Counted from the first letter of the stretch, positions 8,054 to 17,781 are shown. The stretch is DNA of 35,323 bases from Gammaproteobacteria bacterium (GCA_002730855.1 PCBA01000036.1:1-35323), one strand, 5' to 3'. Notes: generated from the sequence alone by a model not told the origin. Made by a program: numbers and translations.

Positions 8054-8501
8054 TAAAATGTTTTCCAACCTCAAAATAACGCTGGTAATGAGCTTCAGAT
8101 AACTCGAATAACTCTTCTTCAATGATCTTTTTTAAAACCAATAGGTTATTTGTTTCTTTTGTGATTATTTTGAATCCAAACTTAGAGGGGTCTCCAATAG
8201 ACTTACTGGCATGCCTAAATAAATCGAAAACCCAACAATAAGGATTAGTTTCTTTATTGAAAACTATTTTCAAAGCTTCAAGCTGATCTTTGAGGAGGCT
8301 TTGATCAGAGATAAAGACTTTTGATTCCATTATTTGAGTTTTGAGAGTTTCAAGACGTGCTAATACAGAATCCTTCTCAGAATCTGAGTAAGAGTTCCAT
8401 TCAATTACTTCATGTTGAAACCTTTTACAGCCTCTACAAACATCATCTCCAAAAACTGTAGAACAGACTCCTATACAAGGTGTTTTTACCGACTTACTCA
8501 T
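8046..8501 (-). CDS. DUF1289 family protein with C-terminal extension
   Basis: The N-terminal 45 residues are a DUF1289 module: T-P-C9-I-G-V-C13, then V-C22-R-G-C25, a four-cysteine set that could bind zinc or an Fe-S cluster. The function of DUF1289 is not known to me. Residues 55-151 form a second helical part of unknown role, with the notable segment N-P-Y-C-W-V-F-D-L-F. The gene precedes miaE with an 8-base overlap, so a tie to tRNA modification or iron handling is possible but unproven. It is divergent from acnB across a 97-base gap. Confidence 0.88.
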   Translation of the reverse strand: MSKSVKTPCIGVCSTVFGDDVCRGCKRFQHEVIEWNSYSDSEKDSVLARLETLKTQIMESKVFISDQSLLKDQLEALKIVFNKETNPYCWVFDLFRHASKSIGDPSKFGFKIITKETNNLLVLKKIIEEELFELSEAHYQRYFEVGKHFNA

Positions 8502-8554
8502 CTATTTGTATGATATATCTAAGATGCATCAACGCAACTTTAAATTTAACTTTA

Positions 8555-8563
8555 TGCTAATAT
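8555..8563 (+). promoter_or_regulatory. Candidate extended -10 promoter for acnB
   Basis: TGC followed by TAATAT (8558-8563) has the form of an extended -10 element and lies 35 bases before the acnB GTG. No good -35 is visible at 16-18 bases upstream, which an extended -10 can tolerate. Confidence 0.35.
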
Positions 8564-8598
8564 GCCGCATCAAATACTAGTATCTAACCTTATATATC

Positions 8599-11178
8599 GT
8601 GTTAAAAGAATATAAAAAACATGTTGATGACAGAGCAGAGCTAGGCATTCCGCCACTACCGTTAAATGCGGAACAGGTTGCTTCTCTCATCGAATTGATA
8701 AAAGAACCCCCTTCAGGTGAAGAAAAATTCGTTTTGGACTTGTTGACCAACCGGACCCCTGCGGGCGTGGACCCAGCCGCTTATGTGAAGGCAGCATTTT
8801 TAACTGATCTTGCTAAGGGAAATACAAGTTCACCTCTGATTAATAAAAAACATGCCACTGAACTCTTAGGCACAATGTTGGGCGGGTATAACGTGGAATC
8901 ACTAATTGGATTACTTGAAGACGAAGAAGTAGGGCTAATAGCGGCTAATGGCCTTAGTAACACTTTGCTAATGTTTAACTCAAAACACGATGTTATCGAA
9001 TTAGCAAAAAAGAACGAGAATGCAAAAAGAGTGGTAGATTCATGGGTTAATGCTGAATGGTTTAGTAACAGACCGGAATTGCCAAAAATAATTAAAGCCA
9101 TAGTCTTTAGGGTCGATGGAGAAATAAATACTGATGATTTATCTCCTGGTCAAGATGCTCCCTCAAGACCTGACATACCTCTTCATGCTTTAGGAATGTT
9201 GAAGAAAACATTTAAAGATCCAATAGAGACAATAAATAAATTAGAGGAGTCTGGTTTACCAGTGGTATTCGTTGGAGACGTAGTAGGAACTGGATCTTCA
9301 CGTAAATCTGCAACTAACTCACTTCTATGGCACATAGGAGAGGATATTCCTTTCATACCTAATAAGAGACAAGCTGGAATATGCATAGGAGGCAAGATAG
9401 CCCCCATATTCTTTAATACGTTAGAGGATTCTGGAGCTTTAGCGTTTGAATGTGATGTTAGTAAGATGAATCTAGGAGATGTAATAGATATTTATCCTCA
9501 TGAGAAGAAAGTTGTCTTATCTGAAACAGGTGAAGTGCTTTGTAATTACGAATATAAATCCAATACTTTGCTTGATGGCGTAAGAGCCGGTGGAAGAATT
9601 CCTCTTATCATTGGTAGAAGTCTAACTGATGAAACTAGAGAGATACTTAAATTAGACTCTTCTGATACTTTTGTTCGACCTGATGTAGCTGAAAAAAGTG
9701 ATAAAGGCTTTACCCTAGCTCAGAAAATGGTTGGAAGAGCTTGCGGGGTTGAAGGTATTAGACCTGGAATTTATTGCGAACCTAGAATGTCTACCGTAGG
9801 CAGTCAAGATACTACAGGTCCTATGACAAGAGACGAACTTAAAGAACTAGCCTGTTTAGGATTTAATTCAGATCTAGTTATGCAGTCTTTCTGCCATACA
9901 GTTGCTTATCCCCTTCCAAAAGACATAGAAACACAACATACTCTTCCAGAATTCATTAAGACTCGTGGAGGCGTGGCCCTGAAACCGGGTGATGGAATAA
10001 TACATTCATGGTTAAACCGTATGCTTTTACCGGACATGGTTGGAACAGGCGGAGATTCTCATACTAGATTCCCTTTAGGTATAAGTTTCCCTGCAGGTTC
10101 AGGGTTGGTAGCTTTTGGAGCTGCTTTAGGTGTAATGCCATTAGATATGCCTGAATCAGTTTTAGTTAGATTTAAAGGCGAGTTACAACCCGGTATTACA
10201 CTTAGAGATTTAGTGAACGCTATTCCTTACGCAGCTATTCAAAGCGGTCAACTAACCTTGCCTAAAGAAGGTAAAGTTAATGTCTACTCCGGAAGATGTC
10301 TTGAAATAGAAGGATTACCGGACCTTAAAGTCGAACAGGCTTTTGAGCTATCTGATGCTTCTGCAGAAAGATCTGCATCTGGATGCACTATTAAACTTAA
10401 CGAAGAGCCTATCAGAGAATACCTAGAATCAAATATTACTCTTCTTAGATGGTTGATTTCTGAAGGTTATGAAGATGAAAGAACTTTAGAAAGAAGAGCT
10501 CAGGCTATGGAAGCATGGTTAGAAAATCCGGTATTAATGGAAGCAGATGACGATGCCGAATATGCAGCAGTTATTGAAATAGATCTAAATGAAATCACAG
10601 AACCGCTACTTGCATGTCCAAATGATCCTGACGATATAAAGCCATTGTCTGAAGTTGCTAAAACTAATATAGATGAAGTCTTTATTGGTTCTTGCATGAC
10701 AAATATAGGACACTTTAGAGCCGCAGGTAAATTGCTTCATGAAGTAACTGAGCTTCCTTCCAGATTGTGGATTTCTCCGCCTACTAAAATGGATAAACAT
10801 CAATTAACAGAAGAAGGTTACTATGATATCTTTGAAAAGGCAGGAGTAAGGCTTGAAATTCCTGGCTGCTCTTTATGTATGGGTAACCAGGCACGTGTGG
10901 AAGCGGGTTCAACTGTTGTATCAACCTCAACCAGAAATTTCCCTAACAGACTTGGTGATGACGCCAATGTTTTCTTAGCTTCGGCTGAACTTGCTGCAAT
11001 TTCCGCAACATTAGGTCACATCCCTACAATTGATGAATACAATGAATTCATGGCAGAAATAAATACCATGGGATCTGAAGTCTACAGGTATCTAAATTTT
11101 CATGAGATTGCTTCTTATAAAAAAGCCGCTAAAAATGCAATACTGCCAACTATTACAATAGAAGAGGCCAAGAGCTGA
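8599..11178 (+). CDS. acnB: Bifunctional aconitate hydratase 2 / 2-methylisocitrate dehydratase AcnB
   Basis: AcnB isomerises citrate to isocitrate in the TCA cycle and, in the 2-methylcitrate cycle, hydrates 2-methyl-cis-aconitate. Its 859 residues compare with 865 in E. coli. The N-terminal HEAT-like domain starts L-K-E-Y-K-K-H-V; the 4Fe-4S ligands are C699 (G-S-C-M-T-N) and C757/C760 (P-G-C-S-L-C). The start is GTG at 8599, which reproduces the family N-terminus. The prpBCD genes about 16 kb away would supply its second substrate, and no prpF or acnD is seen in the window. Its TGA stop abuts the purF stop with no base between them. Confidence 0.98.
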   Translation: MLKEYKKHVDDRAELGIPPLPLNAEQVASLIELIKEPPSGEEKFVLDLLTNRTPAGVDPAAYVKAAFLTDLAKGNTSSPLINKKHATELLGTMLGGYNVESLIGLLEDEEVGLIAANGLSNTLLMFNSKHDVIELAKKNENAKRVVDSWVNAEWFSNRPELPKIIKAIVFRVDGEINTDDLSPGQDAPSRPDIPLHALGMLKKTFKDPIETINKLEESGLPVVFVGDVVGTGSSRKSATNSLLWHIGEDIPFIPNKRQAGICIGGKIAPIFFNTLEDSGALAFECDVSKMNLGDVIDIYPHEKKVVLSETGEVLCNYEYKSNTLLDGVRAGGRIPLIIGRSLTDETREILKLDSSDTFVRPDVAEKSDKGFTLAQKMVGRACGVEGIRPGIYCEPRMSTVGSQDTTGPMTRDELKELACLGFNSDLVMQSFCHTVAYPLPKDIETQHTLPEFIKTRGGVALKPGDGIIHSWLNRMLLPDMVGTGGDSHTRFPLGISFPAGSGLVAFGAALGVMPLDMPESVLVRFKGELQPGITLRDLVNAIPYAAIQSGQLTLPKEGKVNVYSGRCLEIEGLPDLKVEQAFELSDASAERSASGCTIKLNEEPIREYLESNITLLRWLISEGYEDERTLERRAQAMEAWLENPVLMEADDDAEYAAVIEIDLNEITEPLLACPNDPDDIKPLSEVAKTNIDEVFIGSCMTNIGHFRAAGKLLHEVTELPSRLWISPPTKMDKHQLTEEGYYDIFEKAGVRLEIPGCSLCMGNQARVEAGSTVVSTSTRNFPNRLGDDANVFLASAELAAISATLGHIPTIDEYNEFMAEINTMGSEVYRYLNFHEIASYKKAAKNAILPTITIEEAKS

Positions 11179-12666
11179 CTAGTTTAACTCTACCTGTCTA
11201 AGTATCTTAGTCTTATCGTTTCGTGCATCCTCAAGGTTCTTAAGGTACTCCGCATCGATATCATCGGTGACATACTTACCATCAAAGATCGAACATTCAA
11301 ACTGACCTATGCTTTCATTTCCAAGTTGAGCTGCCTGTATAAGATCTGGTAAATCTTGATAGATTAGCCAATCAGCACCAATGAAATCTTGGATTTCAAC
11401 TTCATTCCTGTTATGAGCAACCAACTCAGTTGTTGCAGCCATATCTATGCCATAAACATTTTGATGTCTTATTGGAGGGGCTGCGGAAGCAAAATAAACT
11501 TTCTTAGCTCCAGACGATCTAGCCATTTCTATTATCTGTCTACTGGTTGTGCCTCTCACAATAGAGTCATCCACTAAAAGTACGACTTTGCCATTAAATT
11601 CAAGGTCGATAGCATTCAATTTCTGCCTAACTGATTTTTCTCTCTTTTCTTGAAATGGCATAATAAAAGTTCTTCCAATATATCTATTCTTCACAAACCC
11701 TTCTCTGTATTTAATACCAAGAGAAGAAGCTAATTGAAGAGCTGAAGTTGTACTGCTATCTGGGATAGGAATAACAACATCAATATCATGATCTGGTCTT
11801 TCTTTAAGAATCTTCTTTGCAAGAAATTCTCCCATTCTCAGTCTAGATTTATGCACAGATATGTTATCAATTTTTGCATCAGGTCTTGCTAGATACACAT
11901 ACTCGAATATGCAAGGTGTAGGAACAGGATTATTGATGCATGACTCCATCTCTATCTCCCCATCTGGACTTATAAAGACAGCTGATCCTGCGCTTATATC
12001 ATCAATAACTTCATATCCTAATGAGTCCAAGACAGTACTTTCAGAAGCAACCATATAATCATTACCAATAAGATCGCTTTCCTTAGTACCCAATATTAAT
12101 GGCCTTATTCCAAAGGGATCTCTAAAACCTACAATTCCTATTCCGTTTATCATTACTACTACAGAATAAGCTCCTCTAACTCTTTTATGAAGACCTCTTA
12201 CAGCTGCAAAAATCTCTTTAGAAGTTGGCTTAACTGAACCTTGTTTTTGAAGCTCGTGTGCAAAAACATTTAATAAAACTTCACTATCTGAATCAGTATT
12301 TAAATACCTAAAATCTTCATTAATTAGAGTTTCTCTAAGCTCTTCATGATTAGTAAGGTTTCCATTATGTGAGATGCTAATTCCAAATGGAGAATTAACA
12401 TACATTGGCTGTGCCAGCTCTCTATCTTCACTACCTGCTGTAGGGTATCTAACATGGCCTATACCCATTTGCCCTCTTAAATTAATAACATCCTGATTTC
12501 TTATGACGTCCCTAACTAGTCCCAATTGTTTTCTAATGAAAAATTTATCGTTAGTAGACGTTGCTATACCGGCAGCATCTTGACCTCTGTGCTGAAGAAT
12601 AGTTAGTGCGTCATATATAATCGGTGAAACTTCCGATTGACTAACAATCCCGACGACTCCGCACAT
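11179..12666 (-). CDS. purF: Amidophosphoribosyltransferase PurF
   Basis: PurF makes 5-phosphoribosylamine from PRPP and glutamine, the first committed step of purine synthesis. After Met removal C2 (M-C-G-V-V-G) is the Ntn-type nucleophile of the glutaminase domain. The PRPP-binding loop is V361-V-L-L-V-D-D-S-I-V-R-G-T-T. The 495 residues compare with 505 in E. coli, and no extra Fe-S cysteines are evident. It is the last gene of the long aroC-purF series, 14 bases after cvpA, in the usual gammaproteobacterial order folC-dedD-cvpA-purF. Confidence 0.98.
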   Translation of the reverse strand: MCGVVGIVSQSEVSPIIYDALTILQHRGQDAAGIATSTNDKFFIRKQLGLVRDVIRNQDVINLRGQMGIGHVRYPTAGSEDRELAQPMYVNSPFGISISHNGNLTNHEELRETLINEDFRYLNTDSDSEVLLNVFAHELQKQGSVKPTSKEIFAAVRGLHKRVRGAYSVVVMINGIGIVGFRDPFGIRPLILGTKESDLIGNDYMVASESTVLDSLGYEVIDDISAGSAVFISPDGEIEMESCINNPVPTPCIFEYVYLARPDAKIDNISVHKSRLRMGEFLAKKILKERPDHDIDVVIPIPDSSTTSALQLASSLGIKYREGFVKNRYIGRTFIMPFQEKREKSVRQKLNAIDLEFNGKVVLLVDDSIVRGTTSRQIIEMARSSGAKKVYFASAAPPIRHQNVYGIDMAATTELVAHNRNEVEIQDFIGADWLIYQDLPDLIQAAQLGNESIGQFECSIFDGKYVTDDIDAEYLKNLEDARNDKTKILRQVELN

Positions 12667-12680
12667 ATCTTTATTCTATA

Positions 12681-13208
12681 TCAAAGTGGTAATTTTAAAT
12701 TATCTTTATTCATTAATATTTCTGCATCCGATCTCCATTCACTTATTATTGGGTCTGCTATTTCCGAAAATAGAAGTGCATACTCTCTTGTTTGTGAATC
12801 TAACCACCACTTTTTTTGATCTAAAAATTCCAAGTTGTATAAAAATAAACTTGTAAGAATAGCCGAAACCTTTATAGCCCCAAAAAAGAAACCAAAAATC
12901 CTATCTATGCTCTTAAGCCCAATGGCACCAGTCAATTTAGACAAAAAAGAACCCATAAACTTGAAGGCCACGAAAAATGATATGAACAAAAGAAGAAAAG
13001 ATACTGCCTTCATTATTTGTTCTGTCTCTATATAGGAGGTCATGAGAGGAAATAAGAGAGGCCCGTAATACCAAGCAATTATGAGGGAAAATATCCAAGC
13101 CGCTGCAGAAAATATCTCTTTCATAAGCCCGTTAAAAAAACCAGTTATCCCAAAAATAATTAAAAGAGACACTGTAATCCAATCTATAACTAAGAGGCTC
13201 TCAATCAT
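12681..13208 (-). CDS. cvpA: CvpA family membrane protein
   Basis: CvpA is an inner-membrane protein first linked to colicin V production and later to envelope stress or biofilm traits; its molecular function is unclear. From the ATG at 13208 the product has 175 residues (M-I-E-S-L-L-V-I-D-W) and about four hydrophobic segments, ending with a polar tail. A longer reading from 13283 would add 25 residues lying inside the SPOR gene and unlike the family, so I reject it. The chosen start overlaps the SPOR gene by 8 bases. The G-L-K-S-I-D-R-I-F-G-F-F-F-G segment is typical. It is located directly upstream of purF, as in E. coli. Confidence 0.93.
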   Translation of the reverse strand: MIESLLVIDWITVSLLIIFGITGFFNGLMKEIFSAAAWIFSLIIAWYYGPLLFPLMTSYIETEQIMKAVSFLLLFISFFVAFKFMGSFLSKLTGAIGLKSIDRIFGFFFGAIKVSAILTSLFLYNLEFLDQKKWWLDSQTREYALLFSEIADPIISEWRSDAEILMNKDNLKLPL

Positions 13209-13668
13209 AAGGTATAACCTCCGGTGTATAGCCAGAAAGATGAGGAATTGATAAGGACAGATTTGTAGAATCTTTCTTTTCAATAGTTGGACCTACATAC
13301 AAAACGAAGCGATTAATGTCTTTATTCTTGTACCGTATGTAGGACCTAAAGCCTTTCTTCTTTAATAAATTAAAATTATTCATTAGGTCTTCTTTGTTGG
13401 AATATTCTGCAACTTGTATGGTCCATGCAGGCACCTTATTATCATCGTGCCTTAATCTTGTTTCCTTGTCATCTAAGCTAGGAAGATATGCATCTATATT
13501 AAAAGATTCACCTTCGCTCTCTACTCGCTGCATGTCTAAATCCTTGTCTGGTATTAGAACTTCAAAGTCTTTGTACAGCAGTTCATTGGCAGGCTCCTTT
13601 TCTACAAAATATGATAAAGCTACGAAAGCTATTATCAGAGAGACAAAGAAATAGTTTATCTTTATCAT
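13201..13668 (-). CDS. dedD: SPOR-domain protein in the DedD position
   Basis: The 155-residue product has one N-terminal membrane segment (about 5-21), a charged linker, and a C-terminal SPOR-like domain (about 80-152, A-W-T-I-Q-V-A-E-Y then F-V-L-Y-V-G-P). SPOR domains bind septal peptidoglycan lacking stem peptides, and DedD assists cell division. Its place between folC and cvpA is the conserved dedD slot. It is shorter than E. coli DedD (220 residues), mostly in the linker. The ATG shares one base with the folC TGA stop. Confidence 0.85.
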   Translation of the reverse strand: MIKINYFFVSLIIAFVALSYFVEKEPANELLYKDFEVLIPDKDLDMQRVESEGESFNIDAYLPSLDDKETRLRHDDNKVPAWTIQVAEYSNKEDLMNNFNLLKKKGFRSYIRYKNKDINRFVLYVGPTIEKKDSTNLSLSIPHLSGYTPEVIPYD

Positions 13669-14918
13669 CAGATTGACAATTCTTCTAAAGATGAAAGCGA
13701 TTCATAAGCTTCTTTTACAGTGAAAAAAGAACCAAATACTACAAAAATATCTTTTCCCTTTCTTTTATATCCTGCTTCAACCGCTGAATGCACTGAATCA
13801 AATTCAGTAATTTTTTTATCTGAGTTTCCAAGGATAATCTGTTTTAGGTCAAAACTGCTCATTGCTCTTTCAAGAGTAGGTGAGCAAGCATACCATTCGT
13901 AAACAATATGGTTAATCTCTTTTATCATAGCTGCCGCCTGCTTGTCTTGCATAACTCCAATTATTGCTATGACTCTTGTATCTTTAGAATATTCTTTTAA
14001 CAGGTTCTTTAATCTCTTCACAGAAGAGGGATTATGAGAAACATCTAAAACAAAATTATCTCTTTTATCACATCTTCCCAAGAGACTCGTACCTTCAATA
14101 CTTTCTTTAGCATTAACTTCTACATTACTAATTAACCCGTAAGCAACTAAAGCACATGCCGCCGATTCAACGCTCAGATTTGTTAAACGTATATCAGAAA
14201 TCTCGTAATTATTTTTTTTGTTTATAAAATTCCACGAACCTCCATTATTTTCGATAAAAAAGTCCTTGCCTAGTTGATAGGCTGTGTTCCCATTATTATG
14301 TACCCTATTGATAACTGATTCAGGCATCTCTTTAGATCCTAATATCGCAACCTTTTTAGGTCTAAATATTTCAGATTTCTCAGTTCCTATTTTTTCAATT
14401 GTATTTCCTAGCCAAGCCTGATGGTCTAAATCAACATTGGTTAATATTGATATGTCAGAATCAACTAAATTTACAGGATCGTGTCTACCGCCTATTCCAA
14501 TTTCCAGAATAACGACGTCAAGTGATTCACTTACAAAGATCTGAAATGCTGCGAGAGTAGCATAATCAAAATAAGTTAACTTTGTTTCTCCTTTAATTTC
14601 ATCTATTCGCTTAAAGGCATTTACTATCTCATTATCTGAAACAGATCTGTTATTTATACGTATCCTTTCATTAAATTGGAATAAGTGAGGGGAAGTATAA
14701 GCCCCAACCTTTAATTTACTTTTCCGAATAAGGTTGCTTAAAAACTCTACAGTAGTGCCTTTTCCGTTAGTTCCCCCCACAACAATAACCTTACTGGCTA
14801 TTGGCCTTGATAAGATCTTGTTTGAAATATCAGACAGTCTATCCAAACCAAACTCCCCTTCCAGAGGTCTATTTGAATCAATATAATCAAGCCAGTCTTC
14901 TAGCAAATCAGATTTCAT
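13668..14918 (-). CDS. folC: Bifunctional folylpolyglutamate / dihydrofolate synthase
   Basis: FolC joins dihydropteroate with glutamate and then adds further glutamates to folates. The ATP loop is G48-G-T-N-G-K-G-T-T in a Mur-ligase fold; the 416 residues match the family (422 in E. coli). A later conserved segment is V-L-D-V-S-H-N-P. It follows accD by 6 bases and overlaps the dedD-like gene by one base. Confidence 0.96.
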   Translation of the reverse strand: MKSDLLEDWLDYIDSNRPLEGEFGLDRLSDISNKILSRPIASKVIVVGGTNGKGTTVEFLSNLIRKSKLKVGAYTSPHLFQFNERIRINNRSVSDNEIVNAFKRIDEIKGETKLTYFDYATLAAFQIFVSESLDVVILEIGIGGRHDPVNLVDSDISILTNVDLDHQAWLGNTIEKIGTEKSEIFRPKKVAILGSKEMPESVINRVHNNGNTAYQLGKDFFIENNGGSWNFINKKNNYEISDIRLTNLSVESAACALVAYGLISNVEVNAKESIEGTSLLGRCDKRDNFVLDVSHNPSSVKRLKNLLKEYSKDTRVIAIIGVMQDKQAAAMIKEINHIVYEWYACSPTLERAMSSFDLKQIILGNSDKKITEFDSVHSAVEAGYKRKGKDIFVVFGSFFTVKEAYESLSSLEELSI

Positions 14919-14924
14919 CTAGAT

Positions 14925-15788
14925 CTATCTATCTTTGTTTGCAAGCAGTCCCTTAAGGAGTCTATATATGGTTTCTTTAAGGTCTTTCCTGTGAACTATC
15001 ATATCAATTGCCCCGTGATCTAACAGAAACTCACTTCTTTGAAATCCCTCTGGCAGTTGAACATTCAAAGTTTGTTCTATTACTCTTGGGCCTGTAAAAC
15101 CAACTAACGCTTTCGGCTCAGCTATATTTATATCACCCAGCATTGCAAGACTAGCTGAGACTCCACCATATATCGGATCTATCATTACAGAAACGTAGGG
15201 TAGCTTAGCTTGATGCATTTTTTCAATAGCTGCACTAGTCTTGGCCATTTGATATAAAGACACTAAAGATTCTTGCATTCTAGCCCCTCCACTAGTTGAG
15301 AAGCATACAAATGGAAGTTGATTATCTATAGCATGATTAATTCCTTCTACAAATTTCTGCCCTACAACAGCCCCCATAGATCCACCCATATATCTAAATT
15401 CAAAGGCAGCTGCTACTATCGAAAGCTTATTCAACTTCCCCTCCATAACAATTAATGCTTCCTTTTCATTACTGCCCTTCTCAGCTAAATCGATCCTTTC
15501 CTTATAAGTTTTTGTATCTTTAAATTTTAACCAGTCTTTTGGGGAAGTGTTCTCAGAAATCTCTTTAGTTCCTATTGGGTCTAGAAAGAGCTCGAGCCTT
15601 TTCCTCGCCCCTAACCTAATATGATGATCGCACTTAGGGCAAACAAAAATATTTGCTTCTAACTCTGGAACATAAAGAATGTTATTGCATGCACTACAAC
15701 TTTGCCACAACCCTTCAGGAATGGAAGATTTCTTAGTTGTTCCTTTTCTAATGAAAGAAGGAAGTATTTTTTCAAACCAATTGGCCAT
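14925..15788 (-). CDS. accD: Acetyl-CoA carboxylase carboxyltransferase subunit beta
   Basis: AccD is half of the carboxyltransferase that makes malonyl-CoA for fatty acids. The zinc ribbon is C31-S-A-C34 and C50-P-K-C53, followed by a crotonase-like core with G-G-S-M-G-A-V-V-G and S-G-G-A-R-M-Q-E. Its 287 residues are slightly fewer than the 304 of E. coli. The start ATG shares one base with the trpA stop. The trpBA-accD-folC adjacency is common in beta- and gammaproteobacteria. Confidence 0.97.
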   Translation of the reverse strand: MANWFEKILPSFIRKGTTKKSSIPEGLWQSCSACNNILYVPELEANIFVCPKCDHHIRLGARKRLELFLDPIGTKEISENTSPKDWLKFKDTKTYKERIDLAEKGSNEKEALIVMEGKLNKLSIVAAAFEFRYMGGSMGAVVGQKFVEGINHAIDNQLPFVCFSTSGGARMQESLVSLYQMAKTSAAIEKMHQAKLPYVSVMIDPIYGGVSASLAMLGDINIAEPKALVGFTGPRVIEQTLNVQLPEGFQRSEFLLDHGAIDMIVHRKDLKETIYRLLKGLLANKDR

Positions 15789-16579
15789 TATGATTTAATT
15801 GCCGTAGATAACTCGCTAGTTTTTGAAGCGATATTTTTCACTACATCCCCTCCCTTACCTATCAGCTCTACGAACACACTTCCTACCACTATACCATCAG
15901 CTATATCCTTTAATGATAATGCTGACTCAGCATCTTTTATTCCAAAGCCTATGGCTATAGGGAGGTTTGTTTCCTTAGTTAATAATTTAACTTTTTCTTT
16001 AACATCTTCTGAATCTAAATCATTTGCTCCCGTTATGCCTTTAACCGAAATGTAATAAATATATCCAGAAGATAAGTTACATATCTCTTTAACTCTACTT
16101 AAATTTGTAGTTGGGGCTATTAACCTTATCACATCTAAGCTATTTTCTTTGGCCTCTCTAGAAAATTCTGAACTCTCCTCTGGAGGCATATCAACTATAA
16201 GCATTCCATCTACTCCTTTTTCAGAAGCACTCTTACAAAATTCTTTTGCTCCCATGGATTCAAAAGGATTCATATAACCCATAAAGACAACAGGTGTAGC
16301 TTGATTTGAAGCTCTAAAGCTTGATATCAAGTCTAGGGAATCTTGTAATGTTGTTTTATTCTGTAAAGCTCTTTCATGGCCTTTTTGTATAGATACTCCT
16401 TCAGCCATTGGGTCTGAGAAAGGAATACCTACTTCGATGATATCAGCTCCTTCTTCAACCATGACATTCATAATCTTTATAGTTGTTTCAAGATCAGGGT
16501 CACCGGCTACGATATAAGTGATTAGAGCTTTCTTATCTTTTGAAGCCAACTCATCAAATTTTTTCTTTATTCTACTCAT
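15788..16579 (-). CDS. trpA: Tryptophan synthase alpha subunit
   Basis: TrpA cleaves indole-3-glycerol phosphate to indole, which is channelled to TrpB. The 263-residue TIM barrel keeps E49 (D-I-I-E-V) as catalytic base. The second acid, D60 in Salmonella (D-P-L-A-D-G), aligns with E60 here (D56-P-M-A-E60-G-V-S-I-Q), a conservative change at a residue implicated in catalysis. The gene overlaps trpB by one base and accD by one base. Length and other motifs are normal, so I take it as functional. Confidence 0.96.
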   Translation of the reverse strand: MSRIKKKFDELASKDKKALITYIVAGDPDLETTIKIMNVMVEEGADIIEVGIPFSDPMAEGVSIQKGHERALQNKTTLQDSLDLISSFRASNQATPVVFMGYMNPFESMGAKEFCKSASEKGVDGMLIVDMPPEESSEFSREAKENSLDVIRLIAPTTNLSRVKEICNLSSGYIYYISVKGITGANDLDSEDVKEKVKLLTKETNLPIAIGFGIKDAESALSLKDIADGIVVGSVFVELIGKGGDVVKNIASKTSELSTAIKS

Positions 16580-17781
16580 TAAAGTCGAATTCCTTCTATG
16601 GAAGCAACAGTATCTATATCTTTATCACCTCTACCAGAAACGTTAACCACAATTGTCTGATCAGGTTCCATGGTAGGGGCTAATTTCTTAACATAAGCCA
16701 AGGCATGAGCTGACTCTAAGGCAGGCATTATTCCTTCTGTTTTCGTTAGCTCTTTGAAAGACTCCAAAGCCTCATCATCGTTTGCAACCACATATTCAGC
16801 TCTTCCAGTGTCTTTTAGCCACGCGTGTTCTGGTCCAACTCCTGGATAATCTAAACCAGCAGACAATGAGTGCGTTTCCATGATTTGACCAGACTCATCT
16901 TGCATTAGATAAGTTCTCATGCCGTGTAAAACACCTTCTTTGCCATCATTTAATGGGGCGGCATGCTTACCAGTGCTCAAACCTAAACCCCCTGCTTCTA
17001 CTCCAATTAACCTAACATCTTTAGATTGGATAAAAGGATAAAAAAGCCCTAAAGCGTTAGAGCCCCCTCCAACACAAGCCACTAACACATCCGGACTCTT
17101 GCCTATTTCTTTTTTACTTTGTTCTATTACCTCTTCGCCAACAACGGCATTAAAGTCCCTAACAATTAGTGGGTAAGGGTGCGGGCCAGCCACACTTCCA
17201 ATAATATAATAAGTATCATCCACGTTTGTTACCCAATCTCTCATGGCTTCATTCATGGCATCCTTTAAAGTGCGAGTTCCTGAACTTACTCCTACTACTT
17301 TTGCACCTAAAAGTTTCATTCTAAAAACATTCAATGATTGTCTATTTATATCTTCTTCCCCCATATAAACAACACATTCAAGCCCATGACGTGCAGCCAC
17401 AGTCGCACTTGCAACACCGTGCTGACCTGCTCCCGTTTCAGCTATGATCCTTTTTTTTCCCATATGTTTTGCAAGCAATATCTGGCCAACTGTATTGTTT
17501 ATTTTGTGAGCTCCAGTGTGATTTAAGTCTTCCCTTTTAAGGTAAACTTTTGCTCCACCTAATACCTCAGTCCACCTTTTAGCAAAATAAAGCGGGGAAG
17601 GTCTTCCAACATAATCAGAAAGGTCTTTACGAAAATTATTTAAGAAATTCTTATCTGTTTTAATTATTTTATATTGTTTATCAAGCTCGTCTAAGGCTGG
17701 GACTAGAGTCTCAGCCACATACCTTCCTCCATAGACTCCAAAACGGCCCTTGCTATCTGGAAAAGTATCTTCAGACATCAA
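16579..17781 (-). CDS. trpB: Tryptophan synthase beta subunit
   Basis: TrpB is a PLP enzyme that condenses indole with serine to give tryptophan. K93 in H-T-G-A-H-K-I-N-N-T is the PLP lysine, and the phosphate loop G-G-G-S-N-A is present. The 400 residues compare with 397 in E. coli. It overlaps trpF by 11 bases and trpA by one, so trpFBA is tightly coupled. No fusion with trpA is seen. Confidence 0.98.
   Translation of the reverse strand: MMSEDTFPDSKGRFGVYGGRYVAETLVPALDELDKQYKIIKTDKNFLNNFRKDLSDYVGRPSPLYFAKRWTEVLGGAKVYLKREDLNHTGAHKINNTVGQILLAKHMGKKRIIAETGAGQHGVASATVAARHGLECVVYMGEEDINRQSLNVFRMKLLGAKVVGVSSGTRTLKDAMNEAMRDWVTNVDDTYYIIGSVAGPHPYPLIVRDFNAVVGEEVIEQSKKEIGKSPDVLVACVGGGSNALGLFYPFIQSKDVRLIGVEAGGLGLSTGKHAAPLNDGKEGVLHGMRTYLMQDESGQIMETHSLSAGLDYPGVGPEHAWLKDTGRAEYVVANDDEALESFKELTKTEGIMPALESAHALAYVKKLAPTMEPDQTIVVNVSGRGDKDIDTVASIEGIRL

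Noticed and set aside
8054..8122. Longer N-terminus for MiaE
   Set aside because: These 23 codons are wholly inside the DUF1289 gene and do not look like the MiaE N-terminus; M-P-D-K-W-E-E at 8053 does.
13209..13283. Longer N-terminus for CvpA
   Set aside because: The extra 25 residues lie inside the SPOR gene and lack the hydrophobic CvpA start; the ATG at 13208 fits.
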